NCBI GenBank assembly: GCA_002363695.1
Contig: DEWO01000156.1
Location: 1,304 to 9,741, forward strand
Origin: Prevotella sp. UBA3208
GTDB lineage: Bacteria; Bacteroidota; Bacteroidia; Bacteroidales; Bacteroidaceae
Direction: 5' to 3'
Length of the DNA: 8,438 bases
Below are positions 1 through 7,059 of the stretch, piece by piece. Position 1 is the first letter of the stretch. Every line of letters starts with the position of its first letter. The notes beneath the pieces were generated by a model, which saw only the letters and a list, made by a program, of their open reading frames with translations, was not told where the DNA came from and made no database searches. Made by a program: the position numbers and the translations under genes.

Positions 1-1739
1 CCACCATGATCAGCGAGGTTCTCGCCCAGCGTCAGACGACCGTTGGCATTCAGGTCAGGCAGCACCTTAATCTTGGAGAAGAAATCAGCATATTTGTCCG
101 TACGTTCTATAAAGTTTTTTCCATCACTTTCCTTCCACCAGTCGTGCATATTTCCATCCTTGTCATAGCGACGTCCCTGGTCGTCAAATCCGTGAGTCAT
201 CTCATGACCGATTACGACACCGATAGCACCATAGTTAAAAGCATCGTCAGCCGTCGGGTCAAAGAACGGAACTTGCAATATACCAGCAGGGAAGCAGATT
301 TCGTTCGTGGTAGGATTATAGTAAGCGTTGACCGTCTGTGGAGTCATGTACCAGTCGTCCCGGTCAACAGGTTTTCCAGCCGTATGGTCTATATACCATT
401 CCAACTGCCAGCGGCGACACTCACGCATATTCTCATAGTAAGTTTTTTTCGCATCTATTGTCAAGCGCGACAAATCCTTCCAACGGTCAGGATATCCTAT
501 CTTGACATAGAACGTATTCAACTTCAGCAGGGCATTGACTTTGGTCGAATCATCCATCCAGTCCTGGGCAGCAATACGCTCACCCAAGGCCACTTTCAGA
601 TTATCCACCAGTGTCTTCATGCGCTCCTTCGAGGATGCCGGGAAGTACTTCTGGACATAGATTCTTCCAAGAGCCTCACCCATGACGCCCTGCACCTGAT
701 TGGTGGCACGACGCCACAGCGGATGATCTTCCTTGCGACCAGAGAGCACCTTGCCATAGAATTCAAAAGCCGTAGCACGCGCAGCATCGTTCAGGATACC
801 GGAAGCATTGTCTATGATGCCCCACTCCATCACATCACGGTATTCTGCTGCAGTCATCGCTGCAAAAATCTTGTCAGCAGCCTCCATGAATGCCGGCTGT
901 CCGACAATCATTTCCTGGATATGCTCGCTTTTGATGCCTGCGGCATTAGCCTGCTTTTCCAGTTGGAAGTGCGGATAGCGCGTGTTGAACTCCGTCAGTG
1001 TCATCTTGTTGTAATTGGCAATGGGGTCGCGCAGCTCGGTTCTCGACTTAGACACCTTAGCCAATGCCGTCTCAATCTTCATGATGTTCTTCATCTTCTT
1101 CTCTGCCGCACCTTTCTTGTAGCCGAAGAGTTGGAACATATTGACGATATACTGCTGGTAGGCCTTACGAATCTTGACGGTGGCCTCGTCGTTTTCCACG
1201 TAGTAGTCTTTCTGGCCCAGCGTAAGTCCGCCCTGGCTGATGTTCAGGATATTCTGCGTAGCGTTCTTCTCGTCTGCGCCAATGTAGGAGTTAAAGAACT
1301 CCTCTTCACCGTAGGGAGCCATCTCCAACTGTATCTTAAACAGTTGCTCCTTGTTTTTGGCAGCATCCAGTTTCTTCAGCAGGGGCATTACAGGAGCCAG
1401 TCCGTCCTTTTCCCTGCGTGCGGAGTCCATAGCCAGTTTGTAGAGGTCGCTCAGTTTCTGCTCAACAGAGCCCTTCGGGTAGCTGTTCTCCAGCAGTTCC
1501 TTCAGGATACCGTTGATACGCTTGTTGTTGTCCTCGGCCAGACGGTCGAAACTGCCATAGCGCGAATAGGCTGCAGGCAGCGGGTTGTTCTTCATCCAGC
1601 CACCGCAGGCATACTGATAGAAGTCGTCTGCAGGCCGTACACTGGTATCAAGGTCGTTAAGACTGATACCCGACCGCAATTGTGCTGATGCTGTAATGGC
1701 CATCGTAGCTGATACCATCATCGTTAAAAGCTTTTTCAT
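1..1739 (-). CDS. pepO: M13 family zinc endopeptidase (neprilysin/PepO-like), secreted; C-terminus outside the window
   Basis: A zinc endopeptidase of the M13 family, which cleaves oligopeptides outside the cytoplasm. Reading leftward from ATG at 1739-1737, 579 codons are present without a stop. Family members are usually about 670-680 residues, so roughly 95 C-terminal residues are missing, cut only by the window edge. The first 22 residues (MKKLLTMMVSATMAITASAQ then LR) form a Sec signal peptide with a likely cut after ASA; there is no lipobox cysteine. The N-terminal M13 domain spans about 30-420. The catalytic part shows NAYY at 471-474 (substrate binding), HEMTH at 512-516 (zinc ligands H512 and H516, catalytic E513) and ENLAD at 573-577 (third ligand E573). 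NAYY and HExxH are 41 residues apart, as in neprilysin. It begins 11 bp after the ABC-F gene with no visible promoter of its own, so it is probably the last gene of a three-gene operon. The symbol rests on family similarity; substrate unknown. Confidence 0.95.
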   Translation of the reverse strand, partial: MKKLLTMMVSATMAITASAQLRSGISLNDLDTSVRPADDFYQYACGGWMKNNPLPAAYSRYGSFDRLAEDNNKRINGILKELLENSYPKGSVEQKLSDLYKLAMDSARREKDGLAPVMPLLKKLDAAKNKEQLFKIQLEMAPYGEEEFFNSYIGADEKNATQNILNISQGGLTLGQKDYYVENDEATVKIRKAYQQYIVNMFQLFGYKKGAAEKKMKNIMKIETALAKVSKSRTELRDPIANYNKMTLTEFNTRYPHFQLEKQANAAGIKSEHIQEMIVGQPAFMEAADKIFAAMTAAEYRDVMEWGIIDNASGILNDAARATAFEFYGKVLSGRKEDHPLWRRATNQVQGVMGEALGRIYVQKYFPASSKERMKTLVDNLKVALGERIAAQDWMDDSTKVNALLKLNTFYVKIGYPDRWKDLSRLTIDAKKTYYENMRECRRWQLEWYIDHTAGKPVDRDDWYMTPQTVNAYYNPTTNEICFPAGILQVPFFDPTADDAFNYGAIGVVIGHEMTHGFDDQGRRYDKDGNMHDWWKESDGKNFIERTDKYADFFSKIKVLPDLNANGRLTLGENLADHG

Positions 1740-1750
1740 GTTTTATTGTT

Positions 1751-3697
1751 TTAATGAGTCGATAATTGTTCCAGTTCTTCTGAGAGTTTCTCCCACCGTT
1801 CCACTTCTTCGTCCAGCGACTTCTTGGTCGTAGTGTACTCTGTCACAAACTCCATGTTCGAAGCGTTTTCAGGCTTCATCAACAGGTCGTCGAGTTCTTT
1901 CAGGCGGCGTTCCATGTCGTTGATCTTACGCTCCGACTCCTCTACCGCTTTCTCTGCTTTGCGCAATTGCTTTTGCTTCTCCTTGTGCTCGGCATAGCTC
2001 TGGGGCTTCGGAGTACTTGGAGTACTCTGATTGTTCTGAGTTTTCTGAGCACTCTGGGTATTCTGAGCACTCTGCAACTGGGAGAGGTCGGTCAGATTCT
2101 TAGACTGCAGGAAATCATAAATGCCGCCGAGATGTTCGAGGACCCTGCCTCCTCCGAATTCATACACCTTGCTGACCAGCCCGTCCAGGAACTCGCGGTC
2201 GTGCGAGACGATGATGGCCGTTCCGTCGAAAGCACGGATGGCCTCCTTCAGCACATCCTTTGACGCCATGTCCAGATGATTTGTCGGCTCGTCGAGAATC
2301 AGCAGGTTGACGGGCTCCAGCAACAGGCGTATCATGGCCAGCCGGCTCCGCTCACCGCCACTCAGCACCTTCACCTTCTTATCCGAGGCTTCACCTCCGA
2401 ACATAAAGGCTCCCAGAATGTCATTGATGCGCAGGCGAATCTCCCCTTTGGCCACATGGTCTATGGTCTGGAACACCGTCAGGCTCTCGTCCAACAGCTG
2501 TGCCTGATTCTGGGCAAAATAGCCTATCTGCACATTGTGGCCTATCTTCAGGTGACCGTCAAAGGGTATCTCGCCCATGATACATTTCACCAGCGTTGAC
2601 TTTCCTTCGCCGTTCTTTCCCACAAAGGCCACTTTCTCGCCGCGCTTGATGGTCAGCGTTACCTGGTCGAAAACCCTGTGGGCACCATAGTCTTTCCGGA
2701 CGTCCTCACAGATGACAGGATAGTCACCCGAGCGAAGACAGGGAGGGAACTTCAGGTGCATGGCCGAGTTGTCCACCTCGTCCACTTCTATGGGTACCAT
2801 CTTCTCCAGCTGCTTGATTTTCTGTTGCACCTGCACGGCCTTGGTGGCCTGATAGCGGAAACGCTCTATGAACTGGCGCATATCGGCCATCTCTTTCTGC
2901 TGGTTCTCATAGGCTCGCAGCTGCTGTTCGCGACGTTCCTGCCGCAGCACGACATACTCATTGTACTTGACCTTGTAGTCTACTATTCGGCCGCACGAGA
3001 TTTCCAGCGTACGGTTCGACACGTTATTGATGAACGCCCGGTCGTGACTGACCAGCACCACGGCACTTGACGACTGGGCGAGAAACTGCTCCAGCCACTG
3101 TATGGACTCGATGTCCAGATGGTTTGTGGGCTCGTCCAGCAACAGCACGTCGGGTTTCTGCAACAGGATTTTGGCCAGCTCTATACGCATACGCCAGCCG
3201 CCCGAGAACTCACTGGTCGGACGGTCAAAGTCAGTACGGCTGAAGCCCAGGCCGACGAGCGTACGCTCCAGCTCTGCCTCGCAGCCCTCGGCACCCATCA
3301 TCTGGTAGCGCTCGTGTTCCTGCGTAAAGCGCTCTACCAGCGCCATATAGTCTTCGCTCTCGTAGTCCGTACGCTCGCTCAGCTGACGGTTCAGCGCGTC
3401 AATACGCTCCTTCATCTTCGCCACGTCGGCAAAAGCCTTCTGAGCCTCCTGGCGTACGGTAGTGTCATCCTGCAGCACCATCACCTGGGGCAGATAGCCT
3501 ATGGTGGTGTCGTGGGGTACACTGACGGTACCGCTTGTGGGCTGCTGCTTCCCACACAGTATTTTTAACAACGTAGATTTTCCGGCGCCGTTCTTGCCTA
3601 CCAGGGCTATACGGTCCCTGTCGTTCACCACGAAACTTGCGTCAGTGAACAAAGGCTTCACGCCAAATTCTACATGCAGTGATTCTACAGATATCAT
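1751..3697 (-). CDS. ABC-F family ATPase, YheS/YdiF type
   Basis: A soluble tandem ABC ATPase of the ABC-F family. These proteins lack membrane domains and bind the ribosomal E site to modulate translation. It has 648 residues. Domain 1 shows Walker A GKNGAGKST at 34-42, signature FSGGW at 164-168, Walker B with DEP at 188-190, and H-loop H218. Domain 2 shows Walker A GKNGEGKST at 360-368, signature LSGGE at 445-449, Walker B with DEP at 469-471, and H-loop H499. The charged interdomain linker (about 240-325, with an RYQATKAVQVQQKIKQLEKM stretch) fits the P-site tRNA interaction motif. FSGGWRMR and this linker look closest to E. coli YheS and B. subtilis YdiF. A Gln-rich tripeptide-repeat hinge (about 543-563) leads to a C-terminal coiled coil (568-645). 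The linker is not extended as in antibiotic-resistance ABC-Fs, so a housekeeping translation role is more likely. It lies 20 bp after the upstream gene and 11 bp before the M13 peptidase gene. Confidence 0.95.
   Translation of the reverse strand: MISVESLHVEFGVKPLFTDASFVVNDRDRIALVGKNGAGKSTLLKILCGKQQPTSGTVSVPHDTTIGYLPQVMVLQDDTTVRQEAQKAFADVAKMKERIDALNRQLSERTDYESEDYMALVERFTQEHERYQMMGAEGCEAELERTLVGLGFSRTDFDRPTSEFSGGWRMRIELAKILLQKPDVLLLDEPTNHLDIESIQWLEQFLAQSSSAVVLVSHDRAFINNVSNRTLEISCGRIVDYKVKYNEYVVLRQERREQQLRAYENQQKEMADMRQFIERFRYQATKAVQVQQKIKQLEKMVPIEVDEVDNSAMHLKFPPCLRSGDYPVICEDVRKDYGAHRVFDQVTLTIKRGEKVAFVGKNGEGKSTLVKCIMGEIPFDGHLKIGHNVQIGYFAQNQAQLLDESLTVFQTIDHVAKGEIRLRINDILGAFMFGGEASDKKVKVLSGGERSRLAMIRLLLEPVNLLILDEPTNHLDMASKDVLKEAIRAFDGTAIIVSHDREFLDGLVSKVYEFGGGRVLEHLGGIYDFLQSKNLTDLSQLQSAQNTQSAQKTQNNQSTPSTPKPQSYAEHKEKQKQLRKAEKAVEESERKINDMERRLKELDDLLMKPENASNMEFVTEYTTTKKSLDEEVERWEKLSEELEQLSTH
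2012..2074 (-). repeat. Imperfect 9-bp tandem repeat coding a Gln-x-x tripeptide array
   Basis: Seven consecutive 9-bp units on the plus strand end mostly in CTG: AGTACTTGG, AGTACTCTG, ATTGTTCTG, AGTTTTCTG, AGCACTCTG, GGTATTCTG, AGCACTCTG. The AGCACTCTG unit occurs twice exactly. Read on the minus strand they encode the tripeptides QSA, QNT, QSA, QKT, QNN, QST and PST in the hinge between the second ATPase domain and the C-terminal coiled coil of the ABC-F protein. Because units are multiples of three bases, gain or loss of copies would keep the frame and only change hinge length. Confidence 0.85.
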
Positions 3698-3717
3698 CTA
3701 TATTATATATACGCTAC

Positions 3718-3742
3718 TTAAAACATCAGGAATTTCCTGATG
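3718..3742 (-). terminator. Hairpin plus U4 overlapping the stop of the first operon gene (candidate weak terminator/attenuator)
   Basis: The sequence CATCAGGAATTTCCTGATG at 3724-3742 is a perfect inverted repeat: 9-base arms around one central base. In the minus-strand transcript it can form an 8-bp stem with a 3-nt loop, followed at once by UUUU and then AAG; the UAA stop of the nucleotidyltransferase-like gene lies inside this tail. It stands 27 bp before the ABC-F start. Half the stem pairs are A-U and the U tract is short, so if it terminates at all it should be partial. It could also be an RNA stability element or a chance feature of the coding sequence. Confidence 0.35.
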
Positions 3743-4422
3743 CGGTTCTTGAGGCGGATTTTCCAGTTTTTTTTGCCGCCCGTCAGTTCTTCCAGCAGGA
3801 AGCGTCCTGTTGCCGTCTTGGGAGTTACCGGCATCTTGTCAGCAGAAAACAGGCACACCTGTTGGGCTGCCCACATCATGGCCTGCGAGAAGTGCCAGAT
3901 GCCAAACGTCTGCAGCATCTGGGGAACCGACGAACCGTCACGGAACTTCCCCAGCGAGTCTCCATGCTCCTGCAACAACGTGAAGCAGTCTACCACGGGT
4001 TTCAAGGTCAGCGTGCCGGCATGGAAATCCTCAAAAGCCTGCAAGAGCAGCAGGACAAGACGAGCCGAAGGCACATACTGACGCCGTTCGCCAGCCTTTT
4101 CGGTCAGCGAGGCTCCGTTGCGCGACAGCCAGCGGTCCACCAGCATACGGCGCAGCGGGTGGCTGACGGCCGGAATCTGCTGAGCCTCATTCTCTCCTGT
4201 TTCCTCCTCTTCAGCTTCTGCCATCCAGTCAATGCTCAGGTCTTGGGGAGCCCGCAACCCGAACTCGAACAATTTGACGACACCCTGATAGCACAGGGCC
4301 GTCAGTCCGTGCTTCTTCGACCATTCGTGCAACATCTCCCACTCCCCTTCGGAAGGGGCACGGTCCAGACAGTCAAGTTGTCCGAGCGATACCTGTATGA
4401 GTTCAAAAAACATTTTCTGCAT
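3718..4422 (-). CDS. Shortened NTP_transf_5-like family protein lacking the nucleotidyltransferase core
   Basis: A 234-residue cytoplasmic protein, no signal peptide or membrane segment. From memory of the family (PF14907-like 'nucleotidyltransferase family' proteins of gut Bacteroidales, about 350-380 residues), two blocks match. Residues 4-70 match the N-terminal helical part (FFELIQVSLG, then a P-S-x-x-EW pattern, a GVVKL segment, and an APQDL...W motif). Residues 117-216 match the C-terminal part (a LLLLLQAFEDFHAGTLTLKP stretch, VVDCFTLLQ, an AMMWA segment, and GRFLLEELTGG). Between them, where family members carry an LKG...R..GDID nucleotidyltransferase core, there is only an acidic linker (EAEEEETGENEAQQ) and about 25 residues. 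The tail after 216 is also short and basic. The frame is open and the sequence is not decayed, so this looks like a stable, catalytically dead derivative. Function unknown. It is first in the leftward operon, with its promoter 32 bp upstream of the start. M4 is an alternative start. Coding confidence is high; family assignment moderate. Confidence 0.75.
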   Translation of the reverse strand: MQKMFFELIQVSLGQLDCLDRAPSEGEWEMLHEWSKKHGLTALCYQGVVKLFEFGLRAPQDLSIDWMAEAEEEETGENEAQQIPAVSHPLRRMLVDRWLSRNGASLTEKAGERRQYVPSARLVLLLLQAFEDFHAGTLTLKPVVDCFTLLQEHGDSLGKFRDGSSVPQMLQTFGIWHFSQAMMWAAQQVCLFSADKMPVTPKTATGRFLLEELTGGKKNWKIRLKNRIRKFLMF

Positions 4423-4453
4423 GACTACTTCGGTTTAGTTTTAAAAAACTCTG

Positions 4454-4485
4454 CAAAATTACGGATTATTTTTCCATCGGCCAAA
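4454..4485 (-). promoter_or_regulatory. Bacteroidota-type promoter for the leftward three-gene operon
   Basis: On the minus strand, TTTG (4485-4482) and TAATTTTG (4461-4454) match the -33 TTTG and -7 TAnnTTTG elements of the primary sigma factor of Bacteroidota, separated by 20 bp. Transcription would begin near 4448, giving a leader of about 26 nt before the ATG at 4422. The spacing equals that of the other two promoters in this window. Confidence 0.75.
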
Positions 4486-4500
4486 TATTTTGGCGCTAAA

Positions 4501-4532
4501 TTTGGTTTATCGCCCTTTTCTTCGTACTTTTG
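4501..4532 (+). promoter_or_regulatory. Bacteroidota-type promoter for the ligase operon
   Basis: TTTG at 4501-4504 and TACTTTTG at 4525-4532 match the -33 and -7 (TAnnTTTG) elements with a 20-bp spacer. The expected start of transcription is about 4538-4540, leaving a short, AT-rich leader of about 15 nt before the ligase ATG at 4554, which has no Shine-Dalgarno. This promoter stands back to back with the leftward one; their -33 boxes are only 15 bp apart. Confidence 0.8.
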
Positions 4533-4553
4533 CACCATTAAATCAATGTTACT

Positions 4554-6575
4554 ATGCCGGAAGATAAGATACTACGAATGCAGCAACTCATCCGTGAGTT
4601 GAACGATGCCTCAGACGCCTATTACAACGGGCGTGCGGAACGTATGACAGACTACGAGTGGGACCAGCGCTTCGACGAACTCAAGCGGCTGGAGACGGAG
4701 ACAGGCACCACCCTCCCCGACTCGCCAACCCAGAAGGTCAGCGAGGACACCACCCAGGGCCAGAAGGAAGAGCACGAATACGCCGCACTCTCGCTGGCCA
4801 AGACCAAGCAGCCCGAAGAGCTGGTGAAATGGGCCGAGGAACGCCCCATCTGGATTTCCTGGAAACTCGACGGACTGACCCTGGTCGTCACCTACGACGA
4901 CGGGAAGCTGTCGAAGATTGTCACTCGCGGCAATGGGCACATCGGCACCAACATCACCCATCTGCACAAGGCCATCAGCGGCATTCCGGCAACCATCAGC
5001 GACCGAGGCCATGTGGTCATTCGCGGCGAGGCCGTCATCTCGTACGACGATTTCGAGCGCTACCTCATGGAGAGCGGCGAGGACTATGCCAACCCGCGCA
5101 ACCTGGCGTCGGGCTCGCTCAGCGTCAAGGACCCTCAGGACATCATGGACCGCCACATACGCTGGATTCCCTTCACACTCGTACATACCGACCAAGACAT
5201 CAACTCCTGGGGCGAGCGTATGCAGTGGCTCGACCAGCAAGGGTTCAACACCGTCGAGCGACAGTATATTGACCACCCGGACGCAACAGCTGTTGGCAGC
5301 GGCATTGACGCCTTCACCCAGAAGGTGACCTCCAAGCAGAATCCCTTCCCCGTCGACGGCTTGGTGGTTTGTTACGACGATACGGCTTATGCCCAGACGG
5401 GCAGCGTCACAGGCCACCACGCCACCCGTGCCGGACTGGCCTTCAAGTGGCAGGACGAGTCGGCCCAGACGACGCTGAAGGAGATTGAGTGGTCGTGCGC
5501 TGCCAGCACCATCTCGCCCGTAGCCATCTTTGAACCCGTTGAACTGGAGGGCACCACCGTCAAGCGTGCCTCGCTGTGCAACATCAGCGAGTGCGAGCGT
5601 CTGGGCATTGGCGGTCCGGGCACCCGGCTGAGTGTCATCAAGGCCAACAAAATCATCCCAAAGGTCATCCAAGTCACAGCCGGCGTGGGGACGTTCACCG
5701 TTCCCGACTCCTGTCCGGTCTGTCACGCTCCTGCCGTCATCACCGAGAGCGAGGCCAGCGGCACCAAGACCCTGCACTGCACCAATGCCGACTGCCCGGC
5801 CAAACAGCTCAAGAAGTTTGCACGCTTTGTCTCCAAGGAGGGCATGAACATTGACGGCATCTCTGAGCAGACGCTCTCCAAGTTCATCAATCTGGGATGG
5901 GTCAGCGAGTATGCCGACCTCTACCAGTTGCGCACCCACATCCGCGACCTGGCGAAGATGGAAGGCTTCGGCGAGCGCTCGGCTTCCAACATCATGAACA
6001 GCATTGACCGTTCGCGCAAGGTCGAGGCGCACAGGCTGCTCTATGCACTCAACATTCCCCTTTGCGGACTGGACGTCTGCAAGCGGCTGCTCTCGGCTTA
6101 TCCGCTGGACCGGCTGGTCAGCGAGGCTGTAGGAGACAACGCTGCCCCGCTCGACCTCTTCTCCGCCCCACAGGAACCGCAGGACGTCTTTGCCCACGTT
6201 CCGGGCATCGGACCGGAGAAGTCTGCACAGTTCGTACGCTGGTTCCGCGACCGAAAGAATCTGGAACGATACAACAGACTGGTGACCAACCTGGAGATTG
6301 TCGCTGCCAGCACGGTGCCGTCGGGCGACCTCTGCCAGGGACTCACCTTCGTCATCACGGGCGACGTCCGTCACTACAAGAACCGCAACGAACTGAAGGC
6401 CTACATCGAGTCGCAGGGTGGCAAGGTGGCCTCTGCCGTCAGTGGCAGCACCTCGTTTCTGATTAACAACGACGTCACCTCCACCTCCGGCAAGAACAAG
6501 AAGGCCCAGCAGCTGGGCATTCCCATCCTCTCGGAGGACGATTTCGTGGCCCGCTATACAGAACAGCCGGAATGA
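4554..6575 (+). CDS. ligA: NAD-dependent DNA ligase, divergent LigA lineage
   Basis: A NAD+-dependent DNA ligase homologue (673 residues, the family's usual length) that would seal 3'-OH/5'-phosphate nicks. Domains in order: Ia NMN-binding region (about 1-70, with YY at 23-24, a D33..W36-D37 version of the D..YD motif, and DSPTQ at 56-60); adenylation domain with KLDG at 104-107 (K104 the AMP-accepting lysine), RGE 157-159, NPRN 180-183, DG 268-269 and AFKW 296-299; OB fold (about 310-380); four-cysteine zinc finger C387, C390, C409, C414; helix-hairpin-helix repeats (GFGERSA 471-477, GIGPEKS 551-557); and BRCT (about 592-670). Against E. coli LigA (numbering recalled), E113, R208, K290 and R333 correspond to S102, S190, C273 and A317, and the VGRTG loop is replaced by CAAST and is one residue shorter. 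It resembles, from memory, a divergent LigA group common in gut Firmicutes, so it may be a second or transferred ligase. Its stop overlaps the next gene by 4 bp. Confidence 0.93.
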   Translation: MPEDKILRMQQLIRELNDASDAYYNGRAERMTDYEWDQRFDELKRLETETGTTLPDSPTQKVSEDTTQGQKEEHEYAALSLAKTKQPEELVKWAEERPIWISWKLDGLTLVVTYDDGKLSKIVTRGNGHIGTNITHLHKAISGIPATISDRGHVVIRGEAVISYDDFERYLMESGEDYANPRNLASGSLSVKDPQDIMDRHIRWIPFTLVHTDQDINSWGERMQWLDQQGFNTVERQYIDHPDATAVGSGIDAFTQKVTSKQNPFPVDGLVVCYDDTAYAQTGSVTGHHATRAGLAFKWQDESAQTTLKEIEWSCAASTISPVAIFEPVELEGTTVKRASLCNISECERLGIGGPGTRLSVIKANKIIPKVIQVTAGVGTFTVPDSCPVCHAPAVITESEASGTKTLHCTNADCPAKQLKKFARFVSKEGMNIDGISEQTLSKFINLGWVSEYADLYQLRTHIRDLAKMEGFGERSASNIMNSIDRSRKVEAHRLLYALNIPLCGLDVCKRLLSAYPLDRLVSEAVGDNAAPLDLFSAPQEPQDVFAHVPGIGPEKSAQFVRWFRDRKNLERYNRLVTNLEIVAASTVPSGDLCQGLTFVITGDVRHYKNRNELKAYIESQGGKVASAVSGSTSFLINNDVTSTSGKNKKAQQLGIPILSEDDFVARYTEQPE

Positions 6576-7048
6576 AGCCCCATCCCCTCATGATTGTCTC
6601 CCTGCTGGTACGGGCCGTCCGTCCCAGCCGCACCAAGGACATGCCGGCCGTGGCCCTGCCCTTCTGGATTCGCAAGGGCTACGACGGGCTGACGTTCTTC
6701 GGCCACATCATCACCCACAGCCAGGAGGAGGCGGAGGCCATGAACACCCGTTTCGACGCCATCAAGAACCACGAGATGATACACCTCTACCAGGCACGCT
6801 CCACGCACGACTCGTGGCTTTGTTTCTACTGGCGCTACTTCGTCTACTGGCTTCAGGCCTGTCGCTACCGCAAGCACCTCAGGAACGCCGGCTACCTGCT
6901 CAACCCCTTCGAGATGGAAGCCTATGCCCACATGCACGACCTCGACTATCTCAGCGACAAAAACGACGGCTGCACTGGGTGGAAAGCCTTTGCAGCCCTT
7001 TCCCTTGAAGAACGCCTCCAGAGAGTGACCCATAAAAAAACTAAATAA
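6572..7048 (+). CDS. Small HExxH-motif protein (putative zinc metallopeptidase-like), coupled to ligA
   Basis: A 158-residue protein whose ATG shares the ATGA of the ligase stop, so translation is probably coupled and the two proteins made together. No signal peptide is clear, though the first residues are mildly hydrophobic. The core is NHEMIHLYQA at 66-75, giving an HExxH zinc site (H67, E68, H71). It is followed by an aromatic, amphipathic stretch (about 82-95) and NPFEMEAY at 111-118, where E114 or E116 could be the third zinc ligand, as in gluzincin-type small peptidases (HExxH, then E about 40-45 residues on). The tail is basic (THKKTK). I believe similar short conserved hypothetical proteins occur in Bacteroidales, but I do not recognise a named family, and substrate and activity are unknown. 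No separate promoter is seen. A role tied to the ligase is suggested only by the overlap. Confidence 0.8.
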   Translation: MKPHPLMIVSLLVRAVRPSRTKDMPAVALPFWIRKGYDGLTFFGHIITHSQEEAEAMNTRFDAIKNHEMIHLYQARSTHDSWLCFYWRYFVYWLQACRYRKHLRNAGYLLNPFEMEAYAHMHDLDYLSDKNDGCTGWKAFAALSLEERLQRVTHKKTK

Positions 7049-7059
7049 GTAGCCTAAAA

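Noticed and set aside
6..1688. 560-codon open frame on the plus strand
   Set aside because: It is antisense to the M13 peptidase, whose signal peptide, NAYY, HExxH and ENLAD motifs are clear on the minus strand. The plus frame shows no recognisable motif.
1751..3697. ABC-F protein as an antibiotic-resistance factor
   Set aside because: The interdomain linker has ordinary length and resembles YheS/YdiF; the long antibiotic-resistance linker is not seen.
4611..6374. 587-codon open frame on the minus strand
   Set aside because: Antisense shadow of the ligase, rich in Val, Leu, Gly and Asp as expected from the complement of GC-rich codons; no domain features or promoter.
6554..7033. 159-codon open frame on the minus strand opposite the HExxH gene
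   Set aside because: The plus-strand frame has the ATGA coupling with ligA and the HEMIH and NPFEMEAY motifs; the minus frame has neither motif nor promoter.
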